Shown here: positions 1 to 10,777 of the stretch, one piece after another
How the letters are laid out: each line of letters starts with the position of its first letter
How positions within the stretch are numbered: position 1 is the stretch's first letter
From: Diplocarpon mali
Taxonomy: Eukaryota > Ascomycota > Leotiomycetes > Helotiales > Drepanopezizaceae
Assembly: GCA_024741835.1 (NCBI GenBank)
Contig: JAENRP010000117.1
Location: 2,223-66,222 of the forward strand
DNA length: 64,000 nucleotides
Reading direction: 5' to 3'
Notes under the pieces: generated by a model
Told to the model about the DNA's origin: nothing
Database searches by the model: none
The model's input: only the letters and a program-made list of their open reading frames with translations
Translations under genes and position numbers: made by a program

Positions 1-2475
1 AAAAAGGTACTAAAACGACTCTTAAAGGCTAGCCTTTAAGTAGATATTAAGAAGTGCGAGTTTTATATTACTTAAACTCAATATCTTAAATATATTCTAA
101 TAATAACTAAGATCGAATCGGACCTTGAAAAGGTCGAACTACTATATAATTAGAAGTACTTAAAAACTGTTATTAAAGTGAAGTCCTACTTAGGATTTTG
201 CGAGTTCTATTAATAATTCATTTGTAACTTTAGGCTAATCGCTAAATCCCTTTCTATTCTAACCTAACCGATAGTACCTTAAAATTAGATAGAAGAGTGC
301 TGAATCGCTTTTAAAGAGCTTTATAAGCAGTTGCTTTTAATTTAGCAGATTTACTATTTTAACCCTAATTTGCTTATAAAGTTGGAAACTAATACTTTTG
401 ATAGTATTGTCGCTAAAGTACTTTCTTAGTAATACTTTGATAAGCAATAGTACCTAATTGGCTTCTATTTGCATATACTCTTTAAATATAAACCTAATTA
501 GGAAATATATAATAAGGAACTCTTTGCTATTATTAAATCCTGCTATAAATAGAGACCTAAGCTTATATTATTTAAAAAGCAAGTTGATATTTACTCAAAT
601 TACCGCTTCCTTAAGTACTTTATAACTACTAAGGTTCTAATTGCAAAATAGTACTAATAAATGGAATTTTTATTTGACTTTAATTTTCGAATCGTATATA
701 CTCTTAGTAAAGACAATTAGAAGGCTAATATTCTTAGCCGCTAAAAGTAGGATATGCCGGTTTATAAATAAGCGAAGTTAGATAGCCGATCCTAGGTTCT
801 GATTTCCTTAGCCTAGTTAGACCTTTGAATTAATATCGAACTAGCTGATAAATTTCTCGCCGAATCTGCCGAAGGCACCTTTGCCTTAATATCAACTAAT
901 ACTTCTAATTCGACCTTAAATCGACTTAAGGATTCCTTTGATTTAATTAAGAAGCTTTATTAAGATAATTGCGAATCCTTTTAAAAGATTTGTACTAACT
1001 TCCTTAAGAACTACTCTTTAAAAGATAGATTGCTTTACTTTAAGGAGCGTCTTTATATATGCTATAATACTCTCTTATACACTTGTTTAATTTAAGAAGC
1101 TTATAATTAAACTTTAAGCGCGTACCTTAGTAGCTTAAAAACCTATTAGCTTCTTACTCTTAAGTACTATTAGGTTAGGATAGGTTCGGATTATAAAAGA
1201 TTTATTATAAATTGCAGATCTTATTAATTCTTGTATTTAAAGATAACTAAATAATAAGGCCTCTTATAGCCTCTTCCTATTCCTAACTATCCTATATAGT
1301 ACTTATATATAAATTTTAAGGATTTCCCTTTTAATAAGTACAGTTTTAATCGAATTTTGGTTTTTATAAACCGACTTAGTAAGAGTACTATTACAATCCC
1401 TTATTAAAAAGATATCGACGCTTAAGGAACTGCTTGATTATTTATTTAATAGATATATTAATTTAGCCATACTCTAAAGATAATTACCTTAGACTAAGGC
1501 CCCTAATTCGTCTCCTTATTTTAAAGAGAGTTCTACTATATTATTAGTATTAAGATTAAACTCTCTATAGTGTATTATAAAGAGACTGATAGTTAAATAG
1601 AGATTATAAATAAGTATATTAATTTAAGGCTATAGCCTTTTATTAATTACTATTAAGATAATTGAAATAAGCTAATTCTATTAATAGATTATGCGCAATC
1701 TACTCTCCTTTACGCTTCTATTAATATAACCTTATATTAGCTTAAGTATAGAGTTATACCTTAGATAAGTTAAGATTAGATCTCTTTGAAACTGTCTAGC
1801 CTATAGGAGAAATTAAATTAAGCAGAGGCTAGGCTAATAGTAGAAAGGATGCACTTAGCTTAAGAAGTAGCAAAAGGCAATATAAAACGCGCTTAAGAGA
1901 AAATGCGTAAGTTTATGAATTAATACTAAAGGGAGATTGATTAGAAACCTAAAGATATAGTCTACCTTTTAATAAAAAATCTTAAGAACTACTACCTTAA
2001 TAGGAAATTGGCTAATTAATAGGATAGTCCTTTTGAAGTTCTTAAGAAAGTAGGCAATTTATATTAGATCAAGCTGCTTATAGGTTCTATAATATATAAT
2101 ATCTTTATACTAAAGCTACTATTTAAAGATCTGCAGAACCCTTTACTAAGTTAGAAATAACCTTAGCCTACTATAGAAAAGATCGCTAAGTAAGAAGAGT
2201 ATAAAGTATTTAAGATATTAAGTATACGCTTATCTTAAGGAAAACTAAAGTATTAGGTTAAATAGATTAGTTATAACTTTAATTTAAGTTAGTATTGTAC
2301 CTTAAATTTTATAAGGTCCTTATATAAGATTTGCGACTTTCATTAGGCCAATCTTATAAAGCTAGGATTACCTTAGAACCTATAAGTTTGGCTAAAGGCT
2401 TAAGAAAGTAGTATAAATAATTATAGTCACTTAAAAGATAATAGGCTGGATATAAAATAGGTTAGTAAATAAATC
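1..2475 (+). pseudogene. RIP-degraded Ty3/gypsy chromovirus pol (RT-RNase H-integrase-chromodomain), 5' end outside window
   Basis: Frame 1 reads as the 3' half of a gypsy pol polyprotein, interrupted only by stop codons. Landmarks in order are the end of reverse transcriptase (KCEF near 49-75; a GFCEFY-like block at 190-215, matching the usual GFANFYRRFI), RNase H (a YNKELFAII-like block at 490-540, matching YDKELLAIV), the KANILSR motif near 721 (usual KADALSR), integrase (PLPIPNYP near 1270; TLD.GP.FV near 1470-1510, matching SDRGPQF), and a chromodomain (EEYKVFKIL near 2194, then LKY.VK). Almost every stop is TAG or TAA where Gln, Trp or Arg is expected, which fits C-to-T change by RIP. 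I found no frameshift over about 2.4 kb, so the copy decayed by point mutation rather than indels. It cannot encode a working protein. The integrase and chromodomain order places it among chromoviruses. Confidence 0.85.
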
Positions 2476-2537
2476 TAAAAATATAAATAAAAAAAAAAGG
2501 AGAAAAATAATAATACTAGGCTTATTGCCCCCTCCCC

Positions 2538-3220
2538 TTATAACTCCTCTGACCCCTCCTCCTCTGCGCTTAAAGAGATAAGCTCTAACTCTGTTCTAAA
2601 GCTAAAGCTCGCCTCTTATCTATGCCTTTGCCTAGAACGACCCTAACCTCCTCTTGCTGCCGCTGGCGCCGCCCTATTAGCTGCTACGCCTAATGCTACC
2701 CTTGCTATTGCAAGCCTCCCTCTTTTTATAAGAGATTCTGCTGCTATAGCGGTCTGCTCTATTAATATAGCGATAGACTTTAAAAGGCCTAGTATAGTTC
2801 GGCTGGATTGCTTTAACTTTATTAGCTAGGACTCGATAAGGTCGCTATACTCCTATTAGAAAGTTAGTAATTAATTCGATACTAATTCGAGTTTAACTTA
2901 TAGTAACTATCGCTTAGATTCCCTTTAGCTAGCTTACTATAGTTTTAGTTATAAAGCGGAGCTTTATAAGGCTAGTACGCTTAAGTTGAGAGTAGCTAAT
3001 CGGAGCCTTTGCGCTAGCCATTAGTAGGAGGTTAATAAGGACCTAGGTGCGCTAGACCGCCTTTTAATAAAGCATTTCGCAGTTCCTTGCTGAAACCGCC
3101 TGCGCGTTATTATTATTGCTACTATTATCCTCCTTTTGCTATTAAGTAGCCTCTTCCTACCACTCCTTAAGGGCCGTAAATAGTACTGCGAACTCCTTAT
3201 TAATATAAGAGAGAAGCTAT
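2538..3220 (-). pseudogene. Putative antisense coiled-coil ORF between pol and 3' LTR of the gypsy element
   Basis: Read on the minus strand, one frame from about 3220 down to 2538 gives a continuous protein-like translation broken only by TAA/TAG where CAA/CAG (Gln) would fit. The product would be about 225 residues: a basic start (KRLLNSKR, near 3130), a long Gln/Leu/Lys-rich heptad-like stretch (LKLxxASxRESKRxLLxVKLELV at about 2890-2950), the block SSRTILGLLKSIAILIEQ near 2780, an Ala-rich segment, and an acidic end (AEEEGSEEL). The plus strand is also fairly open here but gives hydrophobic runs that look like the complement of Gln/Asn-rich codons, so I prefer the minus strand. The function is unknown; it could be an accessory gene of the retroelement. 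The start codon is not identifiable. Confidence 0.4.
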
Positions 3221-3748
3221 AGATAAGTATTAGCTTGAATAGAACTCTAGAGTCGATTTAGGGTACTTATAAGAATGCACTCCGCCTTCTGCTCTTAGTA
3301 CTAATAGCACTTCTTACTACGCTCCGACTCAAATTCGTACTTGTGCGTAATATTGCATATAAGGCATTATATATACTAGTAATAATAAACGCAGTAGGCC
3401 ACTGCGAGGGCGCCTAATAGTAAAGGGATCGGCACTATATATATTAGATATAATTCGACCTTAGATTAAGGCAAACTTACTTATAGTAGTTAGTAGTAGT
3501 AGTAGTAATTATTTCTACTATTATACATTAGCCTTATATTATAGTAGTAGGAGTAGGGGACCTATGCAATTATATATAGTTATTATATTAAAGAAGGAAG
3601 ATCCTATAGGAAGAAAAACAAATTTGAGTATATAACGCAACTTGCGCTAAACTAAATATAGAACGGCACCGTTTATATAATAATGTGCTAAGTATATTAC
3701 TATACGAAAATCATTATAACCTACTAACGCTTATAGGCAAGCGTTCTT

Positions 3749-3763
3749 AAAGGGGGAAGGTAG
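3749..3763 (+). other. Polypurine tract of the gypsy element
   Basis: A purine-rich run (AAAGGGGGAAGG followed by TAG) lies directly before the first base of the LTR. This is where plus-strand DNA synthesis is primed in LTR retrotransposons, and it identifies the following repeat as the 3' LTR. Confidence 0.75.
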
Positions 3764-4070
3764 TGTAATAGTTGTACCTCTACTTAGTGTAATTACTTAG
3801 GAGTATGGCGTTTTAAGGTTTCGCAATCTCGATTCGATATAGGATTATCTCGAATCGACCCTAAAGGTATAAAAGGATATTCTTATATAATATTATAAAA
3901 ATGGGCAAAGAGCCTTAAGCTACTTATATATATAAGGGAGAAGGGCTCTCCTATAGGAAGGGCTCTTTAACTTCTTCGTTTCTTTTGTATTAGACCTATA
4001 GAATACGCCTTTTGCACCACTTCTTGCTCCTATACTTGATCTCGCACTTCGGCGGTTCTATGTCGTTACA
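3764..4070 (+). mobile_element. 3' LTR of the gypsy chromovirus (307 bp)
   Basis: The LTR begins TGTAAT and ends GTTACA, giving the TG...CA ends and near-perfect terminal inverted repeat expected of an LTR. It follows the polypurine tract without a gap. Inside are a TATA-like segment (GGTATAAAAGG near 3865) and a pyrimidine-rich stretch (GGGCTCTTTAACTTC near 3960) that recurs in a related remnant at 8580-8745. The 5' LTR lies outside the window, so the target-site duplication cannot be checked. Confidence 0.8.
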
Positions 4071-4944
4071 CCTTTAACCTTATCGGATTCGAATACGGGT
4101 CTTATCGCTTTAGCTATAGATTGTATTAACGCTATATAGCATTTAGATATCTGTATCTAGCGTTAATAGAACTCGTTAAGGTGGATCCTTAGGTTATTAC
4201 TATCTATATAGCAGAGGTTGGTAAGCGAGCGAAATAGCATAATTGATATATTACCTATATCTTAGTCGAAACGGCTGCTTAAGTGTTTCTACACTTATAG
4301 CAAGGTATCGTATAACGCAACTGATATAGTAAGATTATTGTATATTAATAATAGTAGTATAACTATAGCCTTATTATCGTCCGCTTCTTATATATCGATA
4401 AGCGCCTTAGTTGCTAGTGCGCTATTGCTAGCAATAGTAGCAGGTCTGGGCTTTTTATTAAAGACGATAGGCCAAAGGCTTGCGTATCGAAAAGCGACCG
4501 TTTAAGCTAATTGCCATTCTGTATAGTTATCTCCGCAGGTAGTGAGCTTCGGTAGCAAGTTAGGGTCGAGTTTAAATAAGAATAAGGAGGTGGTCATATT
4601 AGCAGTTGATATCTAAGGCGTGCTTTAGGTAAAGGTGCACTTACCGCTATATATAGGTAACGTTAGCTATACGCGGTAGTAACGCAGGGCGCGTTGTGCA
4701 ATAGTAAGGGCGGTGCAATTAATTAAGTGTTAGATGATAGACAATACTATATAAGATATAGCATAGCAGTAGCTTAAGGCTTATAACCTATTATAGTAGT
4801 AATAGAAAAAGTAGAATCAATTAGATAAAGAGAAAAAGCTAAGAAGCAGCTCTAAAGCTATTTATATAAGAATACGCTAAACCCAATTAGGATAGAATAG
4901 AACGCTACTCCTCTATATACTGGCGAAGTAGTAGCCGATGTGAT
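4071..4944. other. AT-rich RIP-mutated flank, no gene
   Basis: The sequence after the LTR stays AT-rich with many TAG/TAA triplets on both strands and no usable reading frame. It is probably another decayed repeat. Composition changes abruptly at about 4940 to GC-rich coding-like DNA. Confidence 0.5.
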
Positions 4945-5399
4945 ATGGCTCCTTCTAACACTACTGTCCTCCCATCCGCGACATCAGCCTTTGTGATGCA
5001 AGTCTACAACGCCGGCAGCCCTTCTTTCAACGGCCGGTACCTACAAGCCATCTCCAGCAGTGCCGGCAGCCAGTTCGTGCTCACCCCGTCCCTCGCCGCC
5101 GCATCCACATTCCTGCCTGGCGATGGCACGTCCTACGTTGCCGAATCTTCGGGCTCTGGTCGGACTCTACTCGCATAGAACAAAGTGTACCAGTACTTGA
5201 TCTACAACACCGTGCCGACGGTCGGGTATAACCCGCTTCGCTGTATGATGCCGGGAACGGCAATGCGATGAGTTGCGTGAGCGACGGGGTCTATAGTGCT
5301 TTTGGGCTGTTCGGGACGAAGGTCGCCTGGAGCACGAGCGAGAAGAGAATCACTGACAGTGGTGCTGTGGTTTTGCACTTCAAGGCAGTGTATTTGTGA
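4945..5399 (+). pseudogene. Relic of a fungal secreted-protein domain
   Basis: A short frame of 77 codons reads like a fungal extracellular domain (FVMQVYNAGSPSFNGRYLQA near the start). It stops at a TAG at 5176, continues in the same frame to about 5270 (NKVYQYLIYNTVPTVGYNPL), and then shifts frame to finish as NAMSCVSDGVYSAFGLFG up to a TGA at 5399. The pattern of Tyr/Leu-rich opening, GY.PL and a later Cys-containing segment resembles repeat domains found in fungal secreted proteins with WSC- or chitin-binding-type architectures, but I cannot name the family with confidence. One stop and one frameshift make it a relic. It has no signal peptide, so it is also a 5'-truncated fragment. Confidence 0.5.
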
Positions 5400-6689
5400 T
5401 TGCTACGAAGCAGTCAGTAATCTGTACCGGGAAGAAAAAATATTTATATGGATTTCTCGCTAAATCAGTTGATTCAGTGGCTTTGTATCAACCCGTCATG
5501 TTGACGAATCTCGGCAAATTAGTTAGTTTGTTCATGGCTGAATTCGTTTATTCGATAGATAGTTGGCTATCTTCGAGATCGAGAATACATCACTTGGAAT
5601 CTGCCTCGTAATTATCATTTTCTTACTACAAACATTCAGCATCCCACGGTGCAATCCTTACTCGTTACTCCCTATTACATCTATGAATTGTTTTATGACA
5701 GATTTTGCTACGTGCGAGCGCTGCCTCTCCACAGAGTGTCCAGCAACTTGGGAAACCAGCGTAAAGATCAGGATCTTCGGTATGGTGAAACGTAGTTACA
5801 GGTAGTCTTCTTGAACAAACTCCCCTGGGTGTACGTCTCGAGCTTGAAAATGTCATCTATTCAATATCGCTTCAGAGTATGGTAGTGTATATCATCGCTT
5901 GTAGTTCTCCTAGCAGGTAGGTCGACCGCTTGGTAGTTTTACACATCACTAACCTCAATCGTAAATATTGTCCAGAGAATCTGTGGAGAATTCGATTGGC
6001 TCAGTTAGAGATGTGAAGTCTGTGATAACTGTTGCTGGCTTTTTAACCTCTACTTGTTACTGCCATTGATATACAGTAGGAATTGTATTTCCAGATGCCG
6101 CTAGTGCGTCATCCTGTTGGTGTCAGCTCATCATAGCCACTTCTTTGTTTTCAAGTTCCGCAGATTGAAAAACGAACTCATCAGTATTTCACCACTAGAC
6201 AGAAGAACATACTTGGGAAATACGGTACTAAGCGCTTAAGGATCAGAAATCGAATTTATGCTATTCAACGGTAGAAATGCAGATGTTGGAATAAAGATCT
6301 GTAAAACATGGATACTCTCAAGGTGCAGAGCATTCAGCTTGCTTCCCTTTTTTTCTGCTTAAAGTCAGAAGACAGATTTACTACTTATAATAGAAGGCTG
6401 CCCCGGTCTGTCTTTTAAGGAACTTCAGGTCAACTTTATACAAATTGTGTTGTGTACAGCGGATCAGTATTGTGGCATGTCATTCAAAGGGAGAGAGGGT
6501 GGAGACCTTCCACACAAGAGGATAGTACTGCGCTAAACACCTGCTGTCATTGAAATCCATATTGACCCAGATCTTAACATCATTTGTTATTGAGTAGAAT
6601 TACTCTACAGTTGGCCGTAGTACTACACTGCGGCTTTACCAAGTGTGTAACCAGAATTTAAATCTTTGTCAAGTAGTTACGAATAGAAA
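5400..6689. other. Gene-free AT-rich interval
   Basis: Only short unsupported frames are present, with no recognisable motif, splice structure or RNA gene. It is probably decayed intergenic or repeat DNA. Confidence 0.5.
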
Positions 6690-7210
6690 ATGGGAGACGA
6701 TGACTCAGTACCTGGACGCGGTATCTCCTACGAACCTAGAGATTCTTGGAAAGAATCTGTGGAGCCGAAATGAAGTTATTTCGACTGCGAAATAATAACA
6801 TTTAAAGCAGAATAAAGCTATAACTTTTAGAAGCTTCAGAACAAAAGTTTTCTCACTAGCTCTTCAATAGATACCCTACACTTTCGACCTCTACTTACGT
6901 ACTTGAGGATTATCTAAATACATCTCTATAATCAAAGGAAATGCGTAATGATAGATACGAAGAGGAGTAAGGCAGGTTATAGCATATAAAGAGAAAGAAG
7001 GTGGAAACGGATATGGTGTGAAGCCTTGCAAGTTCATAAGGGTCATGATCAAGAGCCGCCGCCTATTAGCAAGAATCTTGATGTAGTTAAATAAATAGTC
7101 GCCATTGCGCAAGGCGCTTATAGCCTAGGATAGAAGAGTCAGATAAAACCTAAGGCTACTCCTTAGCTCTGTGATCTAAGGCACCACCTTAAGACAAGGT
7201 TTAAGCTCGA
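6690..7210 (+). repeat. Dispersed repeat, copy 1 (partner at 19150-19660)
   Basis: This stretch matches 19150-19660 in the same orientation through a series of colinear blocks: CTCCTACGAACCT...GATTCTT (6725; CTCCTCCGAACCT at 19192), TTTCGACCTCTAC (near 6885 and 19366), GAGTAAGGCAGGTTATAG (near 6964 and 19448), and a GCCGCC(G/A)CCTA block (near 7057 and 19568). The copies are strongly diverged. The element class is unknown and there is no coding capacity. Confidence 0.6.
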
Positions 7211-8579
7211 GACTTAGGAAACCTCTTTTTGGACGGTGGTATACAGTAGAAGGAGACTCTTACCTAAGAAATCGGGCAGGACCAAGGACTAAGAGTGAAT
7301 CGCAAGGAGTATAATCTAGTCTTCTCCCTGCATATTAGATAAGATTTAGCGCTTCTCGCATAAGCTATATAGGTTAGAGTATTCCCTTTTAATACACTAT
7401 ATTAGCTCTAAACTACATGGTATAAGTGAAATACGCTATAGTCGAATTTATGTATAAGAAACTGGGTCAAAATTTCCTCACATCTTTACTATCTTGTCTA
7501 TTATACTTATAGCTTCGTAGATAAAAGCCTAGCCTATATCTTAGTCAATAGCTATTTACTATAGTTCTCAAATGTTACAGCCGCATTAATAAAGGTCACG
7601 TTCTACGCAGCTGACCATATGTGCCCGAGTCACGTGATACTCTGCACTAGGCAGGAACCTGTTGTATTTATTCTCTATAAGGGCTCTACTAGAGTTCTCT
7701 TTTCTTTATCTTTAATTCTACCTACGCAGCGTATCCCTTGGGACTACATAATATGACAACCCTTTTCTTGTACGCCTGAGGGCCAGCCTTAACATTATGT
7801 AAGTACATATTCAAAAGGTGCTTTAATAGATAGAGTCGCTTAAGTTCTTTATTCTAAAAGAAGTCCTTTACGCTAACAGTGGCTATTTATCTAATTATTT
7901 CAGGCATTTTATCAACTGAAAGCAGCTCTTCATCATTACCTTTCTTATTGACTTTCTACAAAATTATAAAGATTACCCTTCTCCTTCTCTTTCTTGTTTA
8001 TTATAACTTCCCGTTTCTCCTTTGTACCCTTCTTTTAATTATGGGTATTATTTGCATACTCCTAAAGAGCTTTAGTAGAGGTCGAAAGTAAAGGGTATTT
8101 AAAAAAGAGGTAGTATGATAGAGAGAAAATTTCTTCAGCTTAATATTTCCGAAAGTTCTAGCTTTATTTAATTTAGGGTTTGATTATTTTATAGTCAGAA
8201 GGACTTATTCTCGTCTTTGCAGTCTCTTAAAAAGTCTGAAGGTTTAGAGGAGATACTGCGTATAGGTGTTGAGTCGTTGTCTCCCTAATGTAATTCACTA
8301 AATACGTGCGATAAATCAGGACTTTTCTTAAAATAGGGAACTTACAGAAACTCTATTAAATCGCTTTTTTAAAATATACTTACTTCAGCCCTAAATTTAA
8401 TAGCTATTAGATAAAATATAAGATAGACTTTCAAGGATAGAACGATGCTTACCGCCACCGACCTACTTACCTACGCAGAAGCGAAATCAAGGAGAAGGGA
8501 TGAAGTAGGTTTGTCTTATCTCAGGAAGGGTTCCTAGTACTAGATACTTGGCAATATATGCATCGGATATAGTACCAAA
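7211..8579. other. AT-rich interval with possible LTR debris, no gene
   Basis: There is no supported gene. Around 7620-7757 the order CACGTGAT, a TATAAGGGCTCT promoter-like segment, a pyrimidine-rich stretch and a TATGACA end looks like a decayed LTR, but I found no flanking duplication. The stretch 7405-7435 resembles, in inverted orientation, 19840-19872 (shared CTAAACTACATxG). Confidence 0.35.
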
Positions 8580-8745
8580 GGTATCATTTGCGATACAGAG
8601 GCAAGTCGGAGTTTATATATACAAATAGAGAGAGGCCTTTTGTTCAAGGGCTCTTTAACTTCGTCTCTTCTTAGTAGACCTATGAACTCACCCTATGCCT
8701 CTATACTTGCTCCTAAACTCGTTACTGCAGAGAGTGTCTTCGTAT
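8580..8745 (+). repeat. Diverged remnant related to the gypsy LTR
   Basis: A colinear set of motifs matches the LTR at 3764-4070: a TATATATA segment with GAGAGAGG, then GGGCTCTTTAACTTCGTCTCTT, TAGACCTAT and CTATACTTGCTCCT. The ends are not preserved well enough to define a target duplication. It is probably a solo-LTR relic of the same or a sister family. Confidence 0.5.
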
Positions 8746-10777
8746 CATGATAATATTCTTGTACGGAATAAAGGTCTCCTACAAGTTAAATAGGCTAAAT
8801 ATCAATTCAAGGATTTTTTATACTTGGTTCTCCTTATACCTGATCAAACTATAGCGTTTCTTCCTTATGCTGTATGATTTAGGGTTCATAAAGCATACCA
8901 AAATGATAAAAGAAAACGCTTATACAAAGGCCTAGAAGGTTTCACTGGCGCGATTTTTGACTGCACTCTTAGGCTCTGGTATTTGCATTTCTAAGGTCTA
9001 CTTTGTCTTGGCTGAAACAAAGTCATATTCTGGCCCCAAGGGCAGGAATCATTTGATTATTTCACATAAGACTCAGCCAATTTTATCAACAGCAGCTATG
9101 TAAGTACCAGCCATGTGAACAATTAGCAATTACAAAATTTATCCCTGAGCAAGAACTTTGCCAGAAGCGAGTAGCGCGAAATCGATCTTGTAAAAACAGT
9201 AACGACTTCTAACCATGTTCTGGAAATCGCCTAGAATCGTATAAAGTAGTATATTCGTGCGCATATAAAGTTTGCCTGAAACTATTCAGCTTTAATAAAT
9301 ACTAAGCTATTGTAAAATTACTTCTTAAAATACGCTTTTCCCAGTATTGGCTCTGGACTATCACATGCACAGTTAGGTGATCTGCAAATGGGATTTAAAC
9401 ATTAAATTCATATCTTTGCAGAATTTTTCTGACCTGCAGCAAGATAAGTAAACAACTTTAGCATTGTTAATCAGTGGAGTTGTTTACACAGTTGGTAGAA
9501 GTTGTTGAGGCAGGCAAAAAACAGTGCTTCTATGTTTGGAGTCTTAACTTACTGCGCCACTTGTTACTGCGATGATCGCCTAGTGATTTCAAAACAAGAC
9601 TATCTATCTGATTTGCTATTGCTGAACCCCTAAGTGAATGTTGGTCAACCAGTCTCTGAGGAGTTCCGCGGTATATTCTATTACAGCGATCTTTTCTCCC
9701 TTGTCACTTAGCATTGAATATTTCCAAATCAATAATAGAAGTAGGAGAAAATTACAAAATGATTTGTCGCTTGGTCACGTTCTGTTGTGAAGACCTTGTA
9801 GTATGTTCTTATGAAGCTCTGTCATTTACTCAAAGAGTAATATCAAGCTAACTGATTATAGTACATAGTACTAGTACGAAGTAGTATTGACAACAAAAGT
9901 CCAGGGACTCCCTTGCTAACAGGGGACAGAAGATACCCGCTTCACTACGCCTCATCGAAGGGGTAGGTAGGAAAAGGGCTAACCAATCAAAACAAGGTGA
10001 ATTAAATCTCGTAAGAGCTCGTAAGAGATGGGATTCTTGGTTCCTCGGCCGGCAGAAAAAGCAAGCTTGCCCCTGAGCAAGCTTCAGGAAGTAGTCAATC
10101 CAACGACATACAGCCTATCCTCAAAGCTCAGGATGCTATTCTAGAATAATATTATACAATCTCCATCCTCACGCTCTTCTCGAGAAAGAGACCGCGAGCC
10201 AGAATTCAGACACGAGACGGCCCTGCTGGAGTTGAAGTTGAGGAATCAAACTATGTTTACATTCTTCCTCATCTAGAGGCTCAGTAAACAGTAAACCCAT
10301 GCGATGCTGGGATCCTGTTTATCCATACAACCTTAACCCAAATCAGGGGTCAGATCCTACGGTAGGGCTTCAAGGGTGGATTTCTAGAAGCGTCAGCCAG
10401 ATGCGTCACGTCCTCGCGAAGATTACGCATCAAATCAAGATCAGGCGCATTATGATTGCTGAGAGCTTTTTCAAAATCGAATCCTTGCGAGGAACTCGCC
10501 GCTGCTCTCCAATTGTCTACGTCGCATTGACGCATGATTAACGGCCTCAATTCGATTTGCGTACCAGCTCCGCCTCGTATTGGCATCCCAATTTGGATTC
10601 GCGACCGACATAGCCCTCTATATCTGGCCTGCCGAAGCCAAATCTCACAATGGCCGCCCTCCCAGTCAACTCAAGAGACCTTGTGCATATAGAAGCCCAT
10701 CTTCCTCTGAGGTTTTGAGCAGATTCACTCTCCTCAGCATTCCGATTTCTCGAACTTCGTCACACCCGTCCGCCACA
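8746..10777. other. Intergenic, no gene recognised
   Basis: I see no supported coding region. Composition rises towards average after about 9900. Short frames at 10.3-10.7 kb have no homology I recognise and lie just upstream of the peroxidase gene, so part of this is its promoter and 5' leader. Confidence 0.4.

Noticed and set aside
2540..3420. Env-like ORF on the plus strand after pol
   Set aside because: The plus-strand translation has hydrophobic runs, but these mirror Gln/Asn-rich codons on the other strand. There is no signal peptide, cleavage site or fusion-type motif, and the minus-strand frame is more protein-like.
7621..7757. Complete solo LTR
   Set aside because: It looks LTR-like in composition and order, but I could not find a matching target duplication or family copy with the same ends.
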